Source of the DNA: a virus
Virus record (IMG/VR): IMGVR_UViG_3300020442_002649
Location: 1-43,614 of that record
Length of the DNA: 43,614 nt
Strand: one strand, 5' to 3'
The notes under the pieces are model-generated. The model was not told the origin of the DNA and searched no databases. It saw only the letters and a list, made by a program, of their open reading frames with translations. Positions 31,609 to 40,766 of this stretch are shown here, one piece after another; positions within the stretch are counted from its first letter, which is position 1, and every line of letters begins with the position of its first letter. Made by a program: the position numbers and the translations under genes.

Positions 31609-32766
31609 ATGCCGAGACTCAGTTTATATAAACCCGAAAAGGGAAAAGATTACGAATTTTTAGACAAAACCATTACAGAAATGTTCACTGTAGGTGGTAC
31701 AGATGTGTATGTACACAAGTTTTTAGGACCTAAAAATCCTGCTACTGGTACAGCTACAGCAGGCACTCCAGAATATGATGCTGTAAAAGAAACTAACATA
31801 CAGGACCTGGTTTTCCTTGAAAATAGAGATAGGAAATATGATCCAGACGTCTTTACTATGCGTGGAATATACAATGTTGCTGACATTGATTTTGATTTAA
31901 GTCAGTTTGGATTATTTTTAGCACAGGATATTTTATTTCTTACAGTGCCAATTAATTCATGTATAAAAACGTTAGGTAGAAGAATTATTCCTGGTGATGT
32001 TATTGAGTTGCCTCACCTAAAAGACGATCATGCATTTAACCAATTTGATTTTGCTCTAAAAAGATTTTATGTAGTAGAAGATGTAAACAGAGCAAGTGAA
32101 GGATTTTCACAAACTTGGTATCCACACTTATATAGATTAAAATTAAAACAGATTTACGATACACAAGAATATAAAGATATACTTGATCAAAAAGCAAGCG
32201 AAGGTTCTGACACAACTCTAAGAGATTTGATGTCAACTTACAATAAAGAAATTGAAATAAATGATGCTGTTGTAAAACAAGCTGAAGCTGATGCAGGTAA
32301 ATCAGGTTACGAAACAAGTCATTTATACACACTACAAGTTGATGAAAAAGGTGTCACTGAACTTGTAACTACAGATACAAGTGAATTAGATGCAAGCACA
32401 CAAAATGAGTTAGCAGATAGAATACATCAAACTCCTGAAAGAGAAGGATATGAAGGTTATTTAATTGGTGACGGTATAGCACCAAATGGAGAAGCATTTG
32501 GAAGTGGTATTGGATTTCCAAGCTCTAGTGCAAAAGGTGATTATTTCCTACGTACAGATTTGTTTCCAAACAGACTTTTTAGATATGATGGAAAGAGATG
32601 GGTCAAAATGGAAGATAATATTAGAGTTAACCTAAGCAATTCAGATACTAAACAGACGCAAAAAGGAACTTTTGTTAATAATACAAAATCTTCAAGCATC
32701 GGCGGAGACACTGTACAAGAAAGACAGAGCCTATCGCAAGCACTTAAACCTAAGGCAGACAATTAA
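31609..32766 (+). CDS. gp14: Neck protein (gp14-like)
   Basis: The 385-aa protein (T4 gp14 256 aa) begins MPRLSLYKPEKGKDYEF and has TEMFTVGGTDVYVHKFLG, ETNIQDLVFLENRDRKYD and IPGDVIELPHLKDDH. The N-terminal 200 residues are the conserved gp14 part; the order E-x-x-I-Q-D-L-x-F-L-E-N-R matches T4-like neck proteins. The extra C-terminal region includes GDYFLRTDLFPNRLFRYDGKRW (about 310-332), a module also found in gp15 and gp18. The ATG at 31609 is chosen for the conserved MPR start although no ribosome-binding site is present; a longer frame from 31561 runs through the promoter. Confidence 0.8.
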   Translation: MPRLSLYKPEKGKDYEFLDKTITEMFTVGGTDVYVHKFLGPKNPATGTATAGTPEYDAVKETNIQDLVFLENRDRKYDPDVFTMRGIYNVADIDFDLSQFGLFLAQDILFLTVPINSCIKTLGRRIIPGDVIELPHLKDDHAFNQFDFALKRFYVVEDVNRASEGFSQTWYPHLYRLKLKQIYDTQEYKDILDQKASEGSDTTLRDLMSTYNKEIEINDAVVKQAEADAGKSGYETSHLYTLQVDEKGVTELVTTDTSELDASTQNELADRIHQTPEREGYEGYLIGDGIAPNGEAFGSGIGFPSSSAKGDYFLRTDLFPNRLFRYDGKRWVKMEDNIRVNLSNSDTKQTQKGTFVNNTKSSSIGGDTVQERQSLSQALKPKADN

Positions 32767-34223
32767 TGCAACACTTTTATGATGGACAAATACGAAGATA
32801 CATTACACAGCTGATCCGCTTGTTTAGTAATTTTAAATATAAGGATGGCGAAGGTAAGGAAGTAAAAATTCCTGTACTTTATGGCGATTTGTCTAGACAG
32901 GTTGCAAGTATTGTAAGAGATCAAAGCGAAAACAAATTACCATCTGCTCCAAGAATGGCCTTGTACATCACACAACTTGAACAGGATAGAACTAGAACTT
33001 CAGATTCTAGCTTTACGAGCAAGGTTCATATTAGAGAAAGAGCGTTTGATGAAGCAGGCAATGAATATTTGAATACACAAGGAAAGAATTATACAGTTGA
33101 GCGTTTGATGCCTACACCGTATAACTTATCCGTCAATCTTGATATTTGGTCAACAAACACAGATATGAAGTTGCAAATTATGGAACAACTATTAATGTTG
33201 TTCAATCCAAGTTTGGAGATACAAACGACAGACAATTACGTTGATTGGACCAGCTTGACAAGTGTTGAATTGACAAACATTAACTTTACAAATAGAAGTA
33301 TACCGGCAGGAACAGATAGTGAAATAGACATAGCACAGCTAGGATTTATCACACCAATATATTTAAACATGCCTGCAAAAGTTAAAAAGTTAGGAGTCAT
33401 AACAAATGTTGTTATGAGTATTTTTGACGAAACTAAAGGCACAATAGATTTAAAAACATCAATGCCAGAGTTACAAGCATACAGTGATTCAGAAAACAAT
33501 CAACCTAAAACAGATTTACAAACTGGATTAGTTGAAAAAGATGGCATAAAAATAATGACAGGAAATTACCAAGACTATGATGTATTGGTAATGGGTAACA
33601 TTGCACAGGTAGTTGATAGAGGTAAGGTCGGTACAATAGATTGGATCAAAGTATTAGATCCTCATCCAGGTGAATATAGAGCTGGATTATCTCAAATAAT
33701 GTTGAGAAGAAAACTGATCGAAGGCGAATCTGGTAGTATTAGTATCAACGGAACTATAACAATTAACGAATTAGACAGAACACAATTACTAATTACATGG
33801 GATCAAGATACTATTCCAACAAACACTAACCTTACAACACCAAGTGGAAGAAACAATCAAGGTTCAGTAGATTTTATTATTGATCCAGGTAAGTTTAATC
33901 CTACTACTGCAAAAACAGCCGGTTTAAGGTTATTGCTTTTAGGAGCTATTAATACAAGTAAAAATGTAAATGAAGCAAGTTACGATGGTCCAGATGCATG
34001 GAAAAATGTGGACGGAACAGAGTTTGTGGCAGGAGAAAATGATATTGTGGAATGGGACGGAACACAATGGCATGTTGTTTTTGATGCCAGCACAGACGAC
34101 GGTAGCACAACCAAGTATATTACCAACCTAAATACAGGTGTTCAATATAGATGGACAGGTACAGAATGGATATTAAGCTGGGAAGGCGAATATCAAAAAG
34201 GTACTTGGCGCCTAGCACTTTAA
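32766..34223 (+). CDS. gp15: Proximal tail sheath stabilisation protein (gp15-like)
   Basis: The 485-aa protein opens MQHFYDGQIRRYITQLIRLFSNF. It continues with EVKIPVLYGDLSRQVA and RLMPTPYNLSVNLDIWSTN with MKLQIMEQLLMLFNPSLEI, matching the T4 gp15 layout (272 aa: YFYNSSFRRY, IPITYASKE, PIKMIYELSIFTR, QIVEQILPYFQP). gp15 caps the finished tail and joins it to the neck. The added C-terminal 200 residues carry two tryptophan modules (W-D-G-T-Q-W near 430 and W-T-G-T-E-W near 462). Stop and start overlap with gp14 as TAATG. Confidence 0.88.
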   Translation: MQHFYDGQIRRYITQLIRLFSNFKYKDGEGKEVKIPVLYGDLSRQVASIVRDQSENKLPSAPRMALYITQLEQDRTRTSDSSFTSKVHIRERAFDEAGNEYLNTQGKNYTVERLMPTPYNLSVNLDIWSTNTDMKLQIMEQLLMLFNPSLEIQTTDNYVDWTSLTSVELTNINFTNRSIPAGTDSEIDIAQLGFITPIYLNMPAKVKKLGVITNVVMSIFDETKGTIDLKTSMPELQAYSDSENNQPKTDLQTGLVEKDGIKIMTGNYQDYDVLVMGNIAQVVDRGKVGTIDWIKVLDPHPGEYRAGLSQIMLRRKLIEGESGSISINGTITINELDRTQLLITWDQDTIPTNTNLTTPSGRNNQGSVDFIIDPGKFNPTTAKTAGLRLLLLGAINTSKNVNEASYDGPDAWKNVDGTEFVAGENDIVEWDGTQWHVVFDASTDDGSTTKYITNLNTGVQYRWTGTEWILSWEGEYQKGTWRLAL

Positions 34224-34236
34224 GATAATTATTACT

Positions 34237-34677
34237 ATGAGCCAGGATATTATATGTAGTGGCGCTCTCTTCTATTCTCTAGAAAGCAAGAGGTTTTTGT
34301 TACTGCACAGAACACAAAGTAAACAGAAAAATGTTTGGGGATTAGTAGGTGGTACTAATGGTAAAAATGAATCACCGTGGCCGGCACTACAACGTGAGAT
34401 TCAAGAAGAAATAGGATCTGCACCTGACATTAAAAAGACTATTCCTTTAGAAACGTTTGTAAGCACAGATAGTAAGTTTCAATTTCATACGTATTTGTGT
34501 GTAATAGAAAATGAATTTATTCCAAAATTAAACGACGAACATGATGGATATGCTTGGGTTAGTTTTGGTAAATGGCCGAAACCTTTACATCTTGGATTAA
34601 GAAATACTTTACAAAATAAAACCAATCAAACAAAACTAAAAACAGTATTTGATTTGATAACACTATTGGAGAAGTAA
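34237..34677 (+). CDS. NUDIX hydrolase
   Basis: The 146-aa protein contains a complete NUDIX box, GGTNGKNE followed by seven residues and REIQEEIGS (G-x5-E-x7-REUxEExG), with WGLVGGT before it as usual. NUDIX enzymes cleave nucleoside diphosphates linked to another group, such as nucleotide sugars, NAD(P)H or oxidised dNTPs; the specificity is not readable. It lies between gp15 and the halogenases and ends one base before the next ATG. In this setting a nucleotide-sugar or flavin/NAD-related substrate is possible but speculative. Confidence 0.92.
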   Translation: MSQDIICSGALFYSLESKRFLLLHRTQSKQKNVWGLVGGTNGKNESPWPALQREIQEEIGSAPDIKKTIPLETFVSTDSKFQFHTYLCVIENEFIPKLNDEHDGYAWVSFGKWPKPLHLGLRNTLQNKTNQTKLKTVFDLITLLEK

Positions 34678-36189
34678 ATGAAAAAGATAAAAAACATTAC
34701 CATAGTGGGAGGTGGATCAGCGGCCTGGCTTGCGGCTACATATCTTCAAAATAATTTTTGGGACTTGCCGGTCACAGTTATAGACAAAGAAGTAGGAAAT
34801 CCAATTGGTGTTGGTGAAGCAACAGTTTTGACATTTCCGCATTTTCTTAGAAAATGTGGTATAAATTTACCTGAATGGTTTAAGAATATTGATGCTACAT
34901 ATAAAGCAGGCATAGAATTTCCGCATTGGAAGAATCCAAACAACACCGTATGGCATCCTTTTTACCTAAATAGAAGTTATATGGTAGATGCGTGTACGCA
35001 ATATGATATATGGGCAAATAATCAACATTTAGATTTTAAAAAAACTGCACTACCTACGTATGATGTAAACATGGCAAATAAATTAGATATGTGGGGATCA
35101 TTCGAAACCTTAGCATATCACATTGATGCAGGGAAATTAGTAAAAGAATTACAAAGGATATGCCACACAACGGTCAAAACTATTAAGAGCGATGTAGTCA
35201 AAGTAAACAAAGATTATGAGGGAAACATAATCAGTTTAGAATTAAAGAATGGAATGACTCATCACAGTGACTTTTATATAGATTGTACTGGCTTTGCAAG
35301 TATTTTAAAAGAAGCAAAACGTGTTGAACTATTAGGTAACGGTAGACTGTTTACCAATGCCGCTGTTGCTGGACACGTTCCATATGAAGACTTTGAAAAA
35401 GAGTGTGTGCCATATGTAAAATGTCCTGCTGTAGATCACGGATGGATTTGGAAGATTCCTGTGCAATCACGCATAGGTTCAGGATTGGTATTTAACAAAG
35501 ACATTACTGATCCCGAAGAAGCAAAACGTTACTTTTGTGAACATTGGGATAACAGAATTAAACCTGAAGATTTAAAATTAATTGACTGGGTACCTTACTA
35601 CAGTAAGAACTTCTGGGAAAATAATGTAGTATCCATTGGGTTAAGTGGTGGATTTATAGAACCTTTAGAGTCAACTGGTCTTGCAAGTATGACTACTGGT
35701 GTAGAAAAACTAATGGACATGATTCCACAGTATGCATATAATGAAGCTAACATAGAAACATACAACAGGGAAATGGAATTTTGGTATAATGATGCTGTTG
35801 ATTTTGTAAACAGTCATTATGCGGATACTGAATGGAGTACACCTTTTTGGAATTTTGTAAAGGAAACGCATGTCAAATCCGAAAAACATTTATGGTATGA
35901 GGACTGGTTGAAGGATTCAGACAGAAAATTTTATACCCCTGTGCAATCTAGAACATTATTTCATCCACCAAACTGGCATCTATGGTTAATACAAATGGGA
36001 TATCCAGTTAATGTTGATCTAAGTTACATGCCGCCAGGCAAACAAGAATTTTTATTGAATGATTTTCAAAAGGCAGAAGAAGTACGTATGCATACAAGTA
36101 TAAAACATATCGATGCTATCAAGTCAACAAATCTTGGATTAGATTGGTTTGCGTTATCAATTGCAAGAGGAGATAGAGGCCAATTATGA
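34678..36189 (+). CDS. Flavin-dependent (tryptophan-type) halogenase 1
   Basis: The 503-aa protein has the FAD loop IVGGGSAAWLAA (9-20), GNPIGVGEAT (40-49), a catalytic-type lysine at 76 in ATYKAGIEFPHW, the halogenase signature WIWKIP (256-261) and EPLESTGL (328-335) with the expected glutamate. All sequence hallmarks of FADH2-dependent tryptophan halogenases (PrnA/RebH type, about 510-540 aa) are present. They form HOCl-derived lysine chloramine or bromamine to halogenate an aromatic substrate. Substrate is unknown and no flavin reductase is encoded here. It is immediately behind NUDIX and overlaps halogenase 2 by four bases. Confidence 0.92.
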   Translation: MKKIKNITIVGGGSAAWLAATYLQNNFWDLPVTVIDKEVGNPIGVGEATVLTFPHFLRKCGINLPEWFKNIDATYKAGIEFPHWKNPNNTVWHPFYLNRSYMVDACTQYDIWANNQHLDFKKTALPTYDVNMANKLDMWGSFETLAYHIDAGKLVKELQRICHTTVKTIKSDVVKVNKDYEGNIISLELKNGMTHHSDFYIDCTGFASILKEAKRVELLGNGRLFTNAAVAGHVPYEDFEKECVPYVKCPAVDHGWIWKIPVQSRIGSGLVFNKDITDPEEAKRYFCEHWDNRIKPEDLKLIDWVPYYSKNFWENNVVSIGLSGGFIEPLESTGLASMTTGVEKLMDMIPQYAYNEANIETYNREMEFWYNDAVDFVNSHYADTEWSTPFWNFVKETHVKSEKHLWYEDWLKDSDRKFYTPVQSRTLFHPPNWHLWLIQMGYPVNVDLSYMPPGKQEFLLNDFQKAEEVRMHTSIKHIDAIKSTNLGLDWFALSIARGDRGQL

Positions 36190-37643
36190 AGATAGTTGTA
36201 GTAGGTGGAGGAAGTGCTGGTTGGATGACAGCCGCATATTTAAAAAACAAATTACCCAAGCATAATATTACAGTTGTTGATAAAGAACACGGAAATCCAG
36301 TAGGAGTAGGTGAAGCTACAATAATTGACTTTGCACAATATATGGAAGAAGCAGGATTTGACAGAGATGAATGGATTCCTGCATGTAGAGCTACAATTAA
36401 AGCAGGCATACTGTTTCCTAACTGGTTAAGAAAAGGATTAGAAGTTTGGCATCCTTTCTTTATAAATTTTTATGACATGCAAAATGATGCCGACATTTGG
36501 GATTATTGGTCAGCAAATAAAAAATATCCTTACAAAGATTATGCAATAATGATGTATGACAGTGCCGTAAGACACAACAAAATTGATCCTAATGATCTAA
36601 GCAGTTATGCTTATCATGTTGATTGTGGAGCAATGGTGCAATATATCCAGCAAAAAATCAGCTCTCATATACATCTAATAAAACAAGATGTAATTCATGT
36701 TGAAAAACAAGGACAAGAAATACAACACCTATTGTTAAAAAATGGACAAATGGTACATGCTGATTTATTCATAGATTGTACTGGCTTTAAAAGTTTACTA
36801 AAAAAACAAGATAGAGTGGATTTATCCAAGAGATTATTCTGTGATACAGCCGTTGCTGGTAGAGTAGAATACAAGGATGAAAGCGAATTTGTACCTTATG
36901 TTGTTTGTGATGCAGTTGATCACGGTTGGATTTGGAAAATACCAACACAGGATAGAATGGGCTCTGGTTTGGTATTTAAAAGAAGCATTACTGATCCAGT
37001 AGAAGCAGTAGCTTATTTTTGCAGGTATTGGGATGACAGAATAAAACCTGATCAAACAAAAGTGATAGATTGGACACCTTACTATAGTAGAAATTTCTGG
37101 GAAGGTAATGTAGTATCAATAGGACTCAGCGGAGGATTTATTGAACCTTTAGAATCAACAGGTTTGAGTTGCATGATCAAAGGTATCAAACATTTGGAAG
37201 AAAGAATAAGAATAGGTTACACAGATCAGAATGATAGAAATTACTATAACACAAGACTTGGCTGTTATTATGAAAATGCAATAGATTTTGTTAATATGCA
37301 TTATTCTAAAACAGAACTATCTAGTAAGTTTTGGGATTATGTAAAAGAAAATCACACTCCTAGTGATTATCAACTTTGGATGGAAGATGTGATGCGTGAT
37401 CCTGGCTTTAGAAATCACGTTGCTGTTCAAACACAGAACACAAATACAATTTTCCATCCATCGAGTTGGTTTGCTTGGATGGCACAGTTTGAATTTGAAT
37501 TTAATCCTGAGAAGCATTCATTTAAAACTGAAATAGCTGAATCAAAATTGCTTGATTTTTATGCAGAAGAACAATCTCGTAAAGATAGATGTGTGGATCA
37601 TAAAGCATATATAGAATCGTTTGGAGGACTCAAATGGAAATAG
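36186..37643 (+). CDS. Flavin-dependent (tryptophan-type) halogenase 2
   Basis: The 485-aa protein is the closest relative of halogenase 1 in this window: VVGGGSAGWMTAAYL, GNPVGVGEAT, ATIKAGILFPNW (lysine 72), VDHGWIWKIPTQDRMGSG and GFIEPLESTGLSCM. The shared VDHGWIWKIP and SGGFIEPLESTGL blocks show that the pair arose by duplication and then diverged throughout. Its N-terminus lacks the short extension of halogenase 1. All catalytic positions remain, so it should be active on its own substrate or position. Overlaps: four bases upstream, ten bases with halogenase 3. Confidence 0.92.
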   Translation: MKIVVVGGGSAGWMTAAYLKNKLPKHNITVVDKEHGNPVGVGEATIIDFAQYMEEAGFDRDEWIPACRATIKAGILFPNWLRKGLEVWHPFFINFYDMQNDADIWDYWSANKKYPYKDYAIMMYDSAVRHNKIDPNDLSSYAYHVDCGAMVQYIQQKISSHIHLIKQDVIHVEKQGQEIQHLLLKNGQMVHADLFIDCTGFKSLLKKQDRVDLSKRLFCDTAVAGRVEYKDESEFVPYVVCDAVDHGWIWKIPTQDRMGSGLVFKRSITDPVEAVAYFCRYWDDRIKPDQTKVIDWTPYYSRNFWEGNVVSIGLSGGFIEPLESTGLSCMIKGIKHLEERIRIGYTDQNDRNYYNTRLGCYYENAIDFVNMHYSKTELSSKFWDYVKENHTPSDYQLWMEDVMRDPGFRNHVAVQTQNTNTIFHPSSWFAWMAQFEFEFNPEKHSFKTEIAESKLLDFYAEEQSRKDRCVDHKAYIESFGGLKWK

Positions 37644-39112
37644 TGGTAGTAGGTGGAGGTACTGCTGGCTGGCTTGCCGCTTTGATGATATCTAAAATCA
37701 AACCAGAGCATACTGTCACAGTAATCGAAAGTTCTAAAATAGGAATAATCGGAGCAGGAGAAGGAAGCACAGGTTCACTAACAACTATTGTACAAAACGA
37801 AATGTATAATCTAGGTTGTGTCGAACAAGATTTTGTGAAAGAATGTGATGCTACACTTAAACTTGGGATCAAACATATTAATTGGAACAAGGATGTGTCT
37901 GGTCATTACATTGCTCCTATAGACGGATCTCCTACTTCTAATGATCGTTGTGATATTGTATTTCAACATGCACTAGGATATAGAGATCAAAATTTATTAC
38001 ATCTAGCAACTGAACTAGGATATAAAATACACCACAACAAAAATAGTTTTGTAGAAAAAGATGGTAATCATGCATATCATTTTGATGCACATAAGGTAGG
38101 AAAATATTTTAAAAAAATTAGCAATACTGCACACATTGACAGTGAAGTAGAAAACGTAGTTTTAAATTCAGAAACAGGTTGGATAGAGAAACTAAAATTA
38201 AGTAACGGACAAACGATCCAAGGTGATATGTTTATTGATGCAAGTGGATTTAATCAAATCCTAATGAAAGCTGTAGGAGGTAAATGGAAAAGTTACAAAA
38301 AGAACTTACCTGTGAACAGTGCATTACCATTTTTGTTACCTTACGAAGAAGATGAAATAATAGAACCTGTAACAAACGCTTGGGCTCAAAACAACGGATG
38401 GTGTTGGCAAATTCCAACATTGCATAGACGAGGTTGTGGTTATGTGTTTTGTGATGATTTTGTTACACCTGAACAAGCACAAGATGAATTAGAAAAAACA
38501 ATTGGTAAAAAGGTAGATCCTATACGATTACTGAAATTTGAAAGTGGCCGACAAGAGAAACTTTGGATTAAAAATGTTTTATCAGTAGGCTTGTGTGCGG
38601 CTTTTGCAGAACCATTAGAAGCAACAAGTATTCATACAACTATCATGCAATTAAAACATTTTGTTTTTGGTTGTCTGAGTAATACAGCTGAAATTACTTG
38701 TAACGATGCACAGATAGATTCATATAATAACATCAATGGACATCTTTACGATACTGTCAAGGACTTTTTAGTTGCTCATTATACCTGCGGTAGAAATGAT
38801 ACTGAATTTTGGAAATACATAGATAGTGGTGCTACTATTACTCCGTTTGTAGAAGATATTCATGCAATGTGTAAACACAGAGTGCCAAATGCAACTTTAT
38901 TTCCTAGACAAGAAGGTAGTGCAGGATGGCCGTTATGGAGTTATGTGCTTGCAGGTACAGGTAAGTTAAGCGACGAAGTTTGTAGAAAAGAAATAATTTA
39001 CAATAACGATGAACTTGTTGGAAATGCTTCATACATTGATTTCGTTGACAAATTTGATTTAATGGCAAATCATCTGCCAGACAATACAGAGTATATCAGG
39101 AACATGCAGTGA
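37634..39112 (+). CDS. Flavin-dependent (tryptophan-type) halogenase 3, divergent
   Basis: The 492-aa protein keeps the fold signatures but in a different flavour: VVGGGTAGWLAALMI, IGAGEGSTGSLT in place of GVGEAT, ATLKLGIKHINW (lysine 76), WCWQIPTLHRRGCGYVF and FAEPLEATSIHTT. Thus WxWxIP and the catalytic lysine and glutamate are present, while the flavin-loop and substrate-side residues differ from halogenases 1 and 2, implying a distinct substrate. It may come from an older duplication or separate acquisition. It ends in a GTGA overlap with hldE. Confidence 0.9.
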   Translation: MEIVVVGGGTAGWLAALMISKIKPEHTVTVIESSKIGIIGAGEGSTGSLTTIVQNEMYNLGCVEQDFVKECDATLKLGIKHINWNKDVSGHYIAPIDGSPTSNDRCDIVFQHALGYRDQNLLHLATELGYKIHHNKNSFVEKDGNHAYHFDAHKVGKYFKKISNTAHIDSEVENVVLNSETGWIEKLKLSNGQTIQGDMFIDASGFNQILMKAVGGKWKSYKKNLPVNSALPFLLPYEEDEIIEPVTNAWAQNNGWCWQIPTLHRRGCGYVFCDDFVTPEQAQDELEKTIGKKVDPIRLLKFESGRQEKLWIKNVLSVGLCAAFAEPLEATSIHTTIMQLKHFVFGCLSNTAEITCNDAQIDSYNNINGHLYDTVKDFLVAHYTCGRNDTEFWKYIDSGATITPFVEDIHAMCKHRVPNATLFPRQEGSAGWPLWSYVLAGTGKLSDEVCRKEIIYNNDELVGNASYIDFVDKFDLMANHLPDNTEYIRNMQ

Positions 39113-40359
39113 TAAAAATATACGGTGATATCATGTTAGATCGATGGGTCTATGGTACTTGTGATCGCGTGAGTCCAGAAGCACCCATACTTGTGATGAA
39201 GGAAGATGAATACACATACAGTATTGGTGGTGCAGGCAATTTAGCAACCAATTTAGCAAGTATAAGTGATAATGTACAACTCTATAGTTGCGTTGCTAAG
39301 GACAAAGAAGGAAATAAACTGCAAGAATTATTGAATAAAACAAATATCAATTGCTATATAGAAGACGATGCCGAAATGACTACTACCAAGACAAGGTTTG
39401 TTGGTCAAGGAGGGCAACAGGTTATGCGTTGGGACAGAGAACGCTTGTATACCGAAGATACTATCATTGAAAAACTTATTGATCAATTAGGATCAAACGA
39501 TATTGTTTGCATAAGTGATTATGCAAAAGGAACTGTAAAAGTCAATACCGTAAGTCAGTTATTTCGTAGAGCTAAAGTTTTAGTAGATCCAAAACAATCT
39601 GAATATTTTTATGACGGAGCATATCTTGTTAAACCTAATATGAAAGAATATGTGGAATGGTTTGGAGAATTTGACGAAATAGATGCTGGAAATATTATGA
39701 GAAAACATAATTGGCAGTGGTTAGTAGTTACGGACGGTGCGAATGGTATGCATGTTCTTTGTGAAGATACAAGATATAGACATTTCAAAGAACCTACCAA
39801 TCAGATAGTAGATGTTACAGGTGCAGGTGATACTGTGTTAGCAGTAATAGCACACTGTTTAGACTTAGGAAAAGATGTGTTTGAAGCATGTGAAACTGCC
39901 TGTTATGCATCTGCTAGAGCTGTAGAAAGACAAGGAACCACAGTAATATCAAAAAAAGATTTAAAAAGAAAAACCACAGTTTGGACAAATGGTGTGTTTG
40001 ATGTGCTACACAAAGGACATTTTGAATTACTAAAATATGCAAGTAAACAGGGCGATAAACTTATTGTAGGCATTAATAATGATGCAAGTGTTAAGCGCCT
40101 AAAAGGAGAAACTAGACCCATTAATGATGTAAATGAAAGAAAAGCTCAATTAGAAACACTACCATGGGTGGACCAGGTTGTAGTGTTTGAAGAAGATACA
40201 CCGTTAAATAAAATAAAAGAATACCAACCTGATATCATTGTCAAAGGGGGCGACTATAGTTTTGAAACAGTGGTAGGAAACGGTCTTGCAGAGGTAAAGA
40301 TCTTTCCAACAGTAGAAGGTGTCAGTACTACAAAAACAATAGGAAAGATTCAACAATGA
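39109..40359 (+). CDS. hldE: Bifunctional heptose-7-phosphate kinase / heptose-1-phosphate adenylyltransferase
   Basis: Residues 1-275 are a PfkB-type kinase: GDIMLDRWVYGTCDRVSPEAP, GGAGNLATNLA and DVTGAGDTVLA. Residues about 285-416 are the RfaE-type nucleotidyltransferase with TNGVFDVLHKGHFELL and GGDYSFETVVG. The two halves phosphorylate D-glycero-D-manno-heptose-7-phosphate and adenylylate the 1-phosphate. At 416 aa it is shorter than the E. coli enzyme (477), with a compact kinase. It starts at GTG (39109) overlapping the halogenase stop. GmhA and GmhB are not in the window, so the host would supply them. Confidence 0.93.
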   Translation: MIKIYGDIMLDRWVYGTCDRVSPEAPILVMKEDEYTYSIGGAGNLATNLASISDNVQLYSCVAKDKEGNKLQELLNKTNINCYIEDDAEMTTTKTRFVGQGGQQVMRWDRERLYTEDTIIEKLIDQLGSNDIVCISDYAKGTVKVNTVSQLFRRAKVLVDPKQSEYFYDGAYLVKPNMKEYVEWFGEFDEIDAGNIMRKHNWQWLVVTDGANGMHVLCEDTRYRHFKEPTNQIVDVTGAGDTVLAVIAHCLDLGKDVFEACETACYASARAVERQGTTVISKKDLKRKTTVWTNGVFDVLHKGHFELLKYASKQGDKLIVGINNDASVKRLKGETRPINDVNERKAQLETLPWVDQVVVFEEDTPLNKIKEYQPDIIVKGGDYSFETVVGNGLAEVKIFPTVEGVSTTKTIGKIQQ

Positions 40360-40766
40360 CGTTACTAGAAAAAATTACTAATAGAATTCCAGAATTTTGT
40401 TTAAGCCATTGGCTGTTTAGAATACCACTTGCTATTATTTTTATTCAGCAAGGTTTAGATAAAATTCCTGTTGATCCTGACACGGCCGCCGACTTTGGAT
40501 TACCTGTCCTGGTTTGGTGGGTAGTGGCTTACGGAGAACTAGGCAGTGGCTTAGGATTAATTGTTGGAGGATTGCTTGCAAGATGGTGGGAAGAAATAGG
40601 CGATCTGATAACAAGGTTTAGTGGCATTACTATTTGCTCAATAATGACCGGAGTCATATGGGTAGGTGAGCCAGAAAGTTTAATGGATGTGATACTTTAT
40701 GATAACCTACATGTTTTGTTATGGGTAGGCGGATTGTTTTTTGCTTTGAGAGGAAACAGAAGATAA
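40356..40766 (+). CDS. DoxX-family membrane protein
   Basis: The 136-aa protein has about four hydrophobic segments (near 19-37, 49-73, 90-104 and 113-131) and the DoxX-like opening WLFRIPLAIIFIQQGLDKI, with an arginine and a glycine-x-x-K-hydrophobic pattern. DoxX proteins are small inner-membrane proteins, sometimes linked to thiosulfate:quinone reduction or redox stress; many are uncharacterised. Here it separates hldE from the hldD-like gene with four-base and one-base overlaps, so it is translated with them. Its role in a heptose/halogenase operon is not known. Confidence 0.7.
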   Translation: MTLLEKITNRIPEFCLSHWLFRIPLAIIFIQQGLDKIPVDPDTAADFGLPVLVWWVVAYGELGSGLGLIVGGLLARWWEEIGDLITRFSGITICSIMTGVIWVGEPESLMDVILYDNLHVLLWVGGLFFALRGNRR

